A model generated the notes under the pieces. The model had not been told where the DNA came from. It made no database searches and saw only the letters and a list, made by a program, of their open reading frames with translations. A program made the position numbers and the translations under genes. This document shows, in pieces, positions 1-5,241 of a stretch of 5,241 bases of DNA (position 1 is its first letter; each line of letters begins with the position of its first letter). This DNA comes from Phycisphaerales bacterium (GTDB lineage Bacteria; Planctomycetota; Phycisphaerae; Phycisphaerales; SM1A02). Where the stretch lies: positions 1 to 5,241 of the forward strand of contig JAGQOI010000143.1 of NCBI GenBank assembly GCA_020427625.1, written 5' to 3'.

Positions 1-865
1 GGGTGAAGCCGAACTTGTACCACTTGAGGTAGTGGTGGATCGAGATGAGGTGGTCGTCGATGTCGGCGTAGTCGTAGCAGCCGGTGCGCGGCCCGTCGTC
101 CGCGGCGCGGAAGCCGTGGCGGGTCGCGACGTCGCGGGTGACGTCGGGATCCCAGCGGAAGTAGTAGCCGAGGAAGACGGCCCGCACGTCGGCGGCGCGG
201 AGTTCGGCGTCGGTCGGCCAGCGGTAGGGCGTGAGTTCGTCCGCTGAGAGCGTCGGTCCGACCCAGTCGTCGGCGTCGGTGCCGAACGTGCAGCCGAACC
301 GGCGCAGCCAGGCGCCGTCGAGTTCGGCGCCGCGCCGTTCCTCGTCGGTCCCGCCGTACTCGAAGGCGCTGTTCTCGCCCCAGACGACGAGGGGGATGTC
401 GAAGTCGACGGCGAGTCGGAGGGGGATCGCGAAGATCGCCATGTGCATGGGCACGGCGGGCGACCCGTGGCGAACGAGCGCCTCGTACATGAATCGCTTC
501 TCGACGTCCGGGTTCACGCGGAAGTCGATGTGATCGACGCCGAGGTCGACGAGGTTGTCGAGGTTGGCCTGTCCGACCTTCGTGCGCAGGGGCGGGCGCC
601 AGGTGACGGCGAGCGGGCGGAGGCCGTGCTCGAGGCAGGTGACGACCTGCCAGGTGCTGTCCTTGCCGCCGCTGACGGGGATCACGCAGTCGTAGCGGGC
701 GTTGCGCGCGCGGACGTCGGCGACGAGGTCGCGGAACGCGTGGGCGCGGGCGGGCCAGTCGATGGTCGCCTTCTCCTCGAGCGTGGCGCAGTTGCAGCGT
801 CCGTCCGGTTCGATGCGGATGTTGGGACGATTGCACGGCGTGACGCAGCGCGAGCAGTACTTCAT
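1..865 (-). CDS. N-acetyl sugar amidotransferase (WbpG/PseA/WbuX family), 3' end cut by window edge
   Basis: I translated this gene directly from the minus strand; it stays open for 288 codons and runs off the left edge without a stop. The start ATG (863-865) overlaps the stop of the AsnB-like gene as ATGA, with GAGGAG 8 nt upstream. Seen: an N-terminal cysteine cluster (C4, C7, C11, C24, C26) beginning MKYCSRCVTPCNRPNI; the PP-loop ATP-binding motif PVSGGKDSTWQ at residues 63-73 (SGGKDS 65-70); WGENSAFEYGG near residue 185; and YYFRWDP near residue 235. Known of the family: WbpG of Pseudomonas O-antigen and PseA of Campylobacter activate an N-acetyl group with ATP so that ammonia converts it to an acetamidino group, with ammonia coming from HisH/HisF-type partners. 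Members are about 370-380 residues, so roughly 90 C-terminal residues are probably missing. Inferred: cytoplasmic, modifying a nucleotide sugar or nonulosonic acid made by this operon. The family is well supported; the substrate is unknown. Confidence 0.9.
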   Translation of the reverse strand, partial: MKYCSRCVTPCNRPNIRIEPDGRCNCATLEEKATIDWPARAHAFRDLVADVRARNARYDCVIPVSGGKDSTWQVVTCLEHGLRPLAVTWRPPLRTKVGQANLDNLVDLGVDHIDFRVNPDVEKRFMYEALVRHGSPAVPMHMAIFAIPLRLAVDFDIPLVVWGENSAFEYGGTDEERRGAELDGAWLRRFGCTFGTDADDWVGPTLSADELTPYRWPTDAELRAADVRAVFLGYYFRWDPDVTRDVATRHGFRAADDGPRTGCYDYADIDDHLISIHHYLKWYKFGFT

Positions 866-2700
866 GCGCAGCACTCCTCGAGGAACATCTTCGTGCTGAG
901 GAACGAGAACAGGAACTTGCTGCGGCTGTTCGGCATGGCGTCGACGTCGAGGAGCGCCTCGATCATGTCGCGCCGGACGTGGTCGTAGATCGGGCTGCGG
1001 TCGAGCACGGCGGCGCGGACCTCGGGATCGCGGGCGTCGAGCAGGTCGCCGATGGGCGCGTTGAAGCCGACCTTGCGTCGCTCGTCGAGGACGCAGTCCG
1101 GCACGATGCCGCGCATGGCGTCGCGGAGGATCGACTTGGCGAACCCGTCGGCGATGAGGTGGCGCGTCGGGATCCGCTGGCAGAGATCGAACAGGCCGCG
1201 GTCGAGGAAGGGCGAGCGGTTCTCCATCGAGACCGACATCGCGTTGAGGTCGTCCTCGTGCAGGATCGGCGGGACGGCCTCGTGAAAGAGTTCGTTGAGC
1301 ATGCGGTTGCGCAGGAGCCCGCGACAGTACGTCGTCTCGGTGAACGGCTCGTGCCAGTGCACCGTGAGGAAGCGGGCGAACTCGCCGGCGTCGAGGAAGA
1401 TGTGCCCGCGCTGGTCGGGATCGTTGATGAACACGTGCGGGTCGCGCAGGAACGGGTTGCGGACGATCGGCTCGATGTGCCGCCGCCACGCGTCGAGCGC
1501 CGGCGCGAACGCGACCGGGTCCGCCTCGTGCATCTCGTAGAGATAGGCGTTGTGATGATCGAAGTAGCCGGTGAACAGCTCGTCGGCGCCGGTGCCGCTG
1601 ATGGACACGCGATATCCCGCGGCCGCGACCCGCGCGAGCAGGCGCCACTGCGCGAAGTACGTGATCGTGAACACCGGCGCACCGTGCCCGCGCACGAGCG
1701 TCCGCAGGTGGTCGAGGAACCCGGTCTTCTCCAGCGGGATCTCGGTGTGACGCACGCCGAGCTCACGCACCGTGCGGGCGACGATCGGACGCTCGTCGTA
1801 CCGGTCGTCCGTGTTCACGATCGTGAAGGCGTGCACGTCGCGCCCGAGCACGCGCGTCGCGATCGACACCAGCGTGTTCGAATCGACGCCGCCGCTCAGC
1901 AGGAAGGCGGGCGGCACGTCGGCGCGCAGACGCAGGTCCACCGTCCGCACCAGCGCGGCTCGGATGGCCTCGACCGCGTCCGCCCGCGTCATCGTCTCGT
2001 CCGCGACCGGCGAGGGCGTCCAGTACCGCGCGATCGTCGTCCGGCCTTCGGCATCGACGCGCATGATCGTCGCCGGAGGCAGCTCCGTGACGTCGCGGTG
2101 GAACGAGGTGCGACGATCCTTGTAGAGCGACTTGTAGCCGTTCACGAGGTAGCGGTACGCGTGCGTCATGTCGATCGTGAGCGGCTCATCCTGCATGCGA
2201 CGCAGGGCGCCGACCTCCGAGGCGAACCGCAGGCCGCCCGGCATCCGCAGAAGGTACAGCGGCTTCTCGCCGAATCGGTCGCGGCACAGGCGGAGCATGC
2301 CGGTCTCGCGATCGAACCAGGCGAACGCCCACATGCCCTCGAACCGGTCGAGGGCGTCCTCGCCCCAGGTCGCGAGGGCCGCGAGCAGCACCTCGGTGTC
2401 GCTCGTCGTGCGGAACCGCGCGCCGCTCGCCTCGAGATCGCGGCGCAGTTCGCGGTAGTTGTAGAGTTCGCCGTTGAAGACGATCACGTGCCGCCCGTCG
2501 TCGAGCGGCTGGTTCGCGCGATCGTCGAGATCGATGATGCTCAGGCGCCGGTGGAGAAGGTCGACGCGACGTCCGTTGGGCAGGTCGTGCGACCAGCGTC
2601 CCTCGGCGTCCGGGCCGCGATGGCGCAGCGCGGCGCGACAGGCCTCGATGTGCTCGACGCCGAGGCGGTCGCGACCGAACTGTCCTGCGATGCCGCACAT
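862..2700 (-). CDS. asnB: Glutamine-dependent amidotransferase, asparagine synthetase B family
   Basis: The product is 612 residues with two domains. Residues 1 to about 200 are a class II glutaminase (Ntn hydrolase): MCGIAGQFG puts the nucleophile at Cys2, followed by RHRGPD (26-31), R52 in HRRLSIIDL, NGE (76-78) and D101 in TTSDTEV, so the glutaminase looks intact. Residues from about 240 are the ATP-binding synthetase domain, with SGGVDS (269-274), SGTGADELFTGY (368-379) and SMENRSPFLD (491-500). Family reaction: glutamine plus ATP amidates aspartate to asparagine. The loop usually written SGEGSDE or SGDGGDE has Thr370 where aspartate enzymes have an acidic residue. This and the glycan context suggest that a sugar carboxylate may be the real substrate, as proposed for WbpS-like proteins. 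The open frame continues upstream to 3108 inside the NeuB-family gene, but the catalytic Cys must follow the initiator Met, so the start is 2700, 4 nt after the upstream stop. The symbol denotes the family only. Confidence 0.93.
   Translation of the reverse strand: MCGIAGQFGRDRLGVEHIEACRAALRHRGPDAEGRWSHDLPNGRRVDLLHRRLSIIDLDDRANQPLDDGRHVIVFNGELYNYRELRRDLEASGARFRTTSDTEVLLAALATWGEDALDRFEGMWAFAWFDRETGMLRLCRDRFGEKPLYLLRMPGGLRFASEVGALRRMQDEPLTIDMTHAYRYLVNGYKSLYKDRRTSFHRDVTELPPATIMRVDAEGRTTIARYWTPSPVADETMTRADAVEAIRAALVRTVDLRLRADVPPAFLLSGGVDSNTLVSIATRVLGRDVHAFTIVNTDDRYDERPIVARTVRELGVRHTEIPLEKTGFLDHLRTLVRGHGAPVFTITYFAQWRLLARVAAAGYRVSISGTGADELFTGYFDHHNAYLYEMHEADPVAFAPALDAWRRHIEPIVRNPFLRDPHVFINDPDQRGHIFLDAGEFARFLTVHWHEPFTETTYCRGLLRNRMLNELFHEAVPPILHEDDLNAMSVSMENRSPFLDRGLFDLCQRIPTRHLIADGFAKSILRDAMRGIVPDCVLDERRKVGFNAPIGDLLDARDPEVRAAVLDRSPIYDHVRRDMIEALLDVDAMPNSRSKFLFSFLSTKMFLEECCA
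874..879 (-). promoter_or_regulatory. Ribosome binding site of the sugar amidotransferase gene
   Basis: The minus strand reads GAGGAG, then 8 nt, then ATG at 865. This Shine-Dalgarno lies inside the last codons of the AsnB-like gene (those encoding its LEECCA end). Together with the 4-nt stop/start overlap (862-865), it fixes the start codon and points to translational coupling of the two amidating enzymes. Confidence 0.75.
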
Positions 2701-2704
2701 GACG

Positions 2705-3730
2705 TCAGACGCCCTCCTCGCGCCAGAGGTCGGCGTGCACCGGGTCGCCGGCGTCGAGGGATCGGACGAGCGGGCGACCGACGATGCGATCGATCTCCGA
2801 ACAGCGGACGCCCCGCGCGGCCCGAACCCAGTCGAGATCCTTCGGCTCGACGACGTGACCGGCCGCGAGGGGACGCATGGCGACCGCGGTCCGGCGCACG
2901 GCGGATTCGGAGGCGGTCTCGGTCGGGGTCGGCTGCTTGCGTCCGGTGCCGAGCAGTCGTTCGGCGGCCCGGATGCGCCGGACGAGTTCGCGCATCTGCG
3001 CCGGATCGGCGGAGAGGGCGTGATCGCGGAAGGGTGAGTGATCGTGGGCGATGGTGAAATGCTTCTCGACGATGCGGGCGCCGGCGGCGACCGCGATGAC
3101 CGCGGCATCGGTGCCGAGCGTGTGATCGGAATACCCGACGGTGACGCCGAGCGTGCCGAGGGCGCCGATGGCGCGGAGGTTGGCGTCCTCGGGCGGCGTC
3201 GGATAGGCCGCGACGCAGTGCAGGAGGGCGAGGTGCTGGTCGACGGAGCGGGCGTGCCAGCGATCGCGGACCCGCGCGGCCGCGCGGGCGGCGCCGTCGA
3301 GATCGACGAACCCGGTCGACATCATGACCGGCTTGCCGGTGTCGGCGACGCGATCGAGGAGCGGGTCGTAGTCGTTGTCGCCGGAGGCGATCTTGAATGC
3401 GGGCACGAGCGCGTCGAGCCAGTCGACGCAGTCGGGATCGAACGGGGTGGAGAGAAAGAGCACGTCGCGGGCGGCGGCGACGTCGGCGAGTCGTTCGAAG
3501 TCGGCGCGGGTGAGCGCGAATCGGCGCAGTTGATCGAGGCGCGCGGCCTCGGTGCGGGCGACGAGGCGCTCGGGCACGATGGTCTGGAACTTCACGGCGT
3601 CCGCGCCGGCGTCGGCGGCGCGATGGACGAGATCGGTCGCGAGCGTGACGTCGCCCTCGTGGTTGTTGCCGATTTCAGCGACGATCAGAACATCCGTGTT
3701 CAGATCATGGCGGGCGATGCGCATGGTCAT
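2705..3730 (-). CDS. neuB: NeuB-family sialic/nonulosonic acid synthase with SAF domain
   Basis: The product is 341 residues, the normal size for NeuB, LegI and PseI. These cytoplasmic enzymes condense phosphoenolpyruvate with an N-acylated hexosamine (ManNAc or a 2,4-diacetamido-trideoxyhexose) to give a nonulosonic acid. Seen in order: AEIGNNHEGD (18-27), VKFQT (46-50), FLSTPFD (92-98), FKIASGD (112-118), KPVMMSTG (133-140), LHCVAAYPTPPEDANL (170-185), VGYSDHT (198-204) and VEKHFT (221-226). His203 and His224 are 21 residues apart, as are the two metal-binding histidines of meningococcal NeuB. From about residue 280 to the end is an SAF (antifreeze-like) domain, which closes over the partner active site in the dimer. 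The gene follows the GNAT stop by 21 nt. The start is either ATG 3730 or ATG 3724; the second is better placed behind AAGGTGG and gives MRIARHD, so the first two residues are uncertain. Motifs alone do not say whether the product is sialic, legionaminic or pseudaminic acid. Confidence 0.93.
   Translation of the reverse strand: MTMRIARHDLNTDVLIVAEIGNNHEGDVTLATDLVHRAADAGADAVKFQTIVPERLVARTEAARLDQLRRFALTRADFERLADVAAARDVLFLSTPFDPDCVDWLDALVPAFKIASGDNDYDPLLDRVADTGKPVMMSTGFVDLDGAARAAARVRDRWHARSVDQHLALLHCVAAYPTPPEDANLRAIGALGTLGVTVGYSDHTLGTDAAVIAVAAGARIVEKHFTIAHDHSPFRDHALSADPAQMRELVRRIRAAERLLGTGRKQPTPTETASESAVRRTAVAMRPLAAGHVVEPKDLDWVRAARGVRCSEIDRIVGRPLVRSLDAGDPVHADLWREEGV
2713..2718 (-). promoter_or_regulatory. 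Ribosome binding site of the AsnB-like gene
   Basis: The minus strand reads AGGAGG followed by 12 nt and the ATG at 2700. The motif lies in the last codons of the NeuB-family gene (encoding EEGV). The spacing is longer than ideal, but the perfect core supports initiation at MCGIAG rather than at an upstream in-frame codon. Confidence 0.65.
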
Positions 3731-3737
3731 CCACCTT
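3731..3737 (-). promoter_or_regulatory. Ribosome binding site of the NeuB-family gene
   Basis: The minus strand reads AAGGTGG directly before ATGACCATG. The motif abuts the first ATG (3730) but sits 6 nt before the second in-frame ATG (3724), a normal spacing. It therefore favours the second ATG as the true start. Confidence 0.55.
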
Positions 3738-3738
3738 C

Positions 3739-3753
3739 GACGGCTCCGCCGTC
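3739..3753 (-). other. Small perfect hairpin between the GNAT stop and the NeuB-family start
   Basis: GACGGC, a 3-nt loop (GGA on the minus strand) and GCCGTC form a perfect 6-bp, all but one G/C, stem. It includes two bases of the GNAT stop codon and ends one nucleotide before the AAGGTGG motif. No T-run follows, so it is not an intrinsic terminator. It could affect reinitiation or RNA stability, or be a chance product of GC-rich sequence. Confidence 0.4.
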
Positions 3754-4480
3754 ATCCGGGGTGATGGAAGTGCAGGACGTACTCCGTGCGGACGATCTCG
3801 AAGCCGAGACGTCGGTAGGCGTTGAGCGCGGGAAGATTCGCGACCTGGGTGCCGACCCGGAGACGACGCACGTCGGGAACGTGACGCGGGATCGTCGCGG
3901 TCATCGCCGCGGCGACGCCCCGGCGCCGGATGGCTCGGTCCGTCGCGATGAGGTCGATGATCGCGGTCGCCGAGTCGGGCACGACGACGAGCAGGAATCC
4001 GGCGACGCGTCCGTCGACGCGTCCGACGAGCATCGCCTGTCCGCGCGTGCCGTCGAAGTACGCCGAAGCCCAGTCGCGCTTGATGCGGTCCGCGACGGCG
4101 CCGTCGACGTGCGGGTCGAGATGGAAGCGATCGAAGGTGAACGCGGTCGCGGCGATGGCGGCGACGGCCTCGCGATCCGCGGGCGTCGCCGGTCGGACGT
4201 CGACGTCGGCCGCGTCGGCATCGACGGCACCGGCCTCGCGTTCCCAGGTCACGGTGGTGTCGACGGTGGTGAAGCCGAGTCGATTGAGGCGGGCGACGGT
4301 GGCGGGCGACGCGGTGGAGACGCGGGCGGAGGCGAAGCAGGGTTCGGCGCGGAGGGCGTCGGCGAGGTCGTCGCAGCCTTCGTCCAGGTGCGCGGGATCG
4401 ATGCGCCAGGCCGTGCGCCGGAGGCGCGCACCGAGCCAGGCGTCGGCGTGGAGCGCGGGATGGGCGACGGCAGGCGGCAT
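3752..4480 (-). CDS. GNAT-family N-acetyltransferase, WecD-like two-part architecture
   Basis: The product is 242 residues. The C-terminal half (about 94-242) is a GNAT domain: DVRPATPADREAVAAIA opens it, IIDLIATDRAIRRRGVAAAM (174-193) carries the acetyl-CoA pyrophosphate-binding motif RRRGVA (185-190), and NLPALNAYRRLGFEIV (215-230) is the usual C-terminal motif. The N-terminal part ends in TVARLNRLGFTTVDTTVTWE (61-80), which resembles the degenerate N-terminal lobe of WecD, the enzyme that acetylates dTDP-4-amino-4,6-dideoxygalactose. Inferred role: acetylation, or another acylation, of a 4-amino group on a nucleotide sugar, the step done by the GNAT protein PseH in pseudaminic acid synthesis. 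ATG 4480 lies 8 nt after the epimerase stop. Only a weak GAG precedes it, so reinitiation by ribosomes finishing the epimerase is plausible. The same frame stays open upstream to 5155, but that part is arginine- and histidine-rich nonsense overlapping the epimerase. No membrane segment or signal peptide is seen. Confidence 0.85.
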   Translation of the reverse strand: MPPAVAHPALHADAWLGARLRRTAWRIDPAHLDEGCDDLADALRAEPCFASARVSTASPATVARLNRLGFTTVDTTVTWEREAGAVDADAADVDVRPATPADREAVAAIAATAFTFDRFHLDPHVDGAVADRIKRDWASAYFDGTRGQAMLVGRVDGRVAGFLLVVVPDSATAIIDLIATDRAIRRRGVAAAMTATIPRHVPDVRRLRVGTQVANLPALNAYRRLGFEIVRTEYVLHFHHPG

Positions 4481-4488
4481 GGCGTGAC

Positions 4489-5241
4489 TCAGGATCCGAC
4501 GAGCAGTTCGGGCGCGTTCGCGCGACCGGCGGGCCGACGCGCGAACGAGCGATACCACCGCGCGTACTGCCCGAACCCGCGTTCGAGAGTCGCCGACGGT
4601 GCGTAGCCGATGAGGGAGCGCGCCTTGTCGACGCAGAGCGTGCCGCGACTGGGCGTGAGGCGGTCGCGTGGCTCGAATCGGACGGTGACGCCGTCGAATT
4701 CCTCGGTGACGAGGTCGATGAGTTCGCGAATGGAGCGCGAGCAGCCGCAGGTGAGGTTGAAGACCTGGTCGTGGGCCGCGGGCGATTCGATGGCGCACAC
4801 GACGCCGTGCACGAGGTCTTCGATGTAGGTGAAGTCGAGTCGGTCCTCGCCGTCCCCGGCGACGACGAGTTCGCGTCCGTCGAGGGCGCTCTCGATGAAG
4901 ACCTGCACGACGCGTCGGCTCACGCAGCGTTCGCCGTAGAGGGCGGAGGGTCGGATGATGGTCCAGGGCATGCCCGAGACCTGGCCCGCCGCGATGACCA
5001 TCTTCTCGCCGCCGTACTTGAGCGATCCGTAGACGCCGAGCGGGGTGCAGGGCGAGTCCTCGTCGACGGTTCCGCTGGCGAAGTTCCCGTAGACCATGCT
5101 CGAGGAGAAGTAGATGAAGTGCGGGCGCCGCCCACGCACGGCCTCGAGCGTGCACGCGAGCGTGCGGACGGTGTGTTCGAAGGCGAGGTGCGGCTCGACG
5201 TTGGCGCGGTTCGCGTGCGCGATGCCGGCGAGATGCACGAC
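4489..5241 (-). CDS. NAD-dependent sugar-nucleotide epimerase (extended SDR), 5' end cut by window edge
   Basis: The last 250 residues are present. The first visible residues, VMHLAGIAHANR, match the internal strand that follows the cofactor site in extended SDR proteins, so the Met at 5238 is internal and about 65-70 residues, including the GxxGxxG loop, lie beyond the right edge. Numbering from the first visible codon: FSSSMVYG (45-52) supplies the catalytic Ser, YGSLK (71-75) is the YxxxK pair, RPSALYG (97-103) is typical of the substrate side, then DFTYIEDL (136-143) and FNLTCG (161-166). The triad segment reads SSSMVYG, as in GalE-type epimerases, and not the T(D/S)EVYG of 4,6-dehydratases, so I favour a 4-epimerase or reductase over a LegB- or PseB-type dehydratase. 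Family role: oxidation and re-reduction at C4 of a UDP-, GDP- or dTDP-sugar. It is the first gene seen in the operon, and the next gene starts 8 nt after its stop. The sugar is unknown. Confidence 0.88.
   Translation of the reverse strand, partial: VVHLAGIAHANRANVEPHLAFEHTVRTLACTLEAVRGRRPHFIYFSSSMVYGNFASGTVDEDSPCTPLGVYGSLKYGGEKMVIAAGQVSGMPWTIIRPSALYGERCVSRRVVQVFIESALDGRELVVAGDGEDRLDFTYIEDLVHGVVCAIESPAAHDQVFNLTCGCSRSIRELIDLVTEEFDGVTVRFEPRDRLTPSRGTLCVDKARSLIGYAPSATLERGFGQYARWYRSFARRPAGRANAPELLVGS

Noticed and set aside
32..988. Short plus-strand open frames opposite the left-end gene
   Set aside because: The minus strand here encodes the truncated N-acetyl sugar amidotransferase with its Cys cluster and PP-loop; the plus-strand frames have no motifs.
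979..3057. 692-codon plus-strand open frame antisense to the AsnB-like and NeuB-family genes
   Set aside because: It is an antisense shadow of high-GC coding DNA. It is rich in Arg, Val, Asp and Glu, shows no domain, and lies opposite two genes with clear catalytic motifs.
2701..3108. 136-codon N-terminal extension of the AsnB-like gene
   Set aside because: It overlaps the NeuB-family gene out of frame, is a Ser/Pro/Arg-rich string, and would bury the catalytic cysteine that must follow the initiator Met.
3739..3753. Hairpin as a rho-independent terminator
   Set aside because: The stem is only 6 bp and is followed by GAAGGTGGATG rather than a T-run, and the next gene starts within 10 nt.
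3038..4606. 522-codon plus-strand open frame antisense to the GNAT gene and the start of the NeuB-family gene
   Set aside because: It is Gly-, Asp- and Arg-rich with no recognisable motif. The minus strand encodes clear GNAT and NeuB motifs throughout.
4481..5155. N-terminal extension of the GNAT frame
   Set aside because: It is Arg/His-rich shadow translation overlapping the epimerase coding sequence, which has the Ser-Tyr-Lys triad in its own frame.
5236..5238. ATG taken as the epimerase start
   Set aside because: The upstream codon (GTC) continues the typical VMHLAG strand of extended SDR proteins, and the cofactor-binding part would be missing, so this Met is internal and the gene is cut by the window edge.

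Overview
The window is GC-rich, fully coding bacterial DNA in which every credible gene lies on the minus strand, so transcription runs from right to left. There is no rRNA, tRNA, mobile element or CRISPR array, and nothing that fixes the phylum. The high GC content, the strong third-position G/C bias and the compact operon are compatible with several GC-rich Gram-negative groups, but the host assignment stays open.

Reading in the direction of transcription, the window holds five genes. (1) The C-terminal 250 residues of a sugar-nucleotide epimerase of the extended SDR family (4489-5241), cut by the right edge. (2) A WecD-like GNAT acetyltransferase (3752-4480). (3) A NeuB-family sialic or nonulosonic acid synthase with a C-terminal SAF domain (2705-3730). 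(4) A glutamine-dependent amidotransferase of the asparagine synthetase B family (862-2700). (5) The N-terminal 288 residues of an N-acetyl sugar amidotransferase of the WbpG/PseA/WbuX type (1-865), cut by the left edge. Junctions are 8, 21 and 4 nt apart, and the last pair overlaps by 4 nt (ATGA). No promoter or terminator is visible, so the five genes look like the middle of one longer operon. No stretch longer than 21 bases lies between genes.

Taken together the genes suggest part of a surface-glycan or flagellin-glycan cluster that makes a nonulosonic acid (sialic, legionaminic or pseudaminic type) and modifies it or a neighbouring sugar. The epimerase and GNAT would prepare and N-acylate a nucleotide-linked amino sugar. 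The NeuB-family enzyme would condense a 6-carbon sugar with phosphoenolpyruvate. The WbpG/PseA-type enzyme would turn an N-acetyl group into an acetamidino group. The AsnB-like enzyme would amidate a carboxylate, either on a sugar or on aspartate. The CMP-transferase, the aminotransferase, the hydrolysing epimerase and the HisH/HisF-type partners expected for such a pathway are not in the window and would have to lie on either side. The families are clear from motifs; the exact sugar is not.
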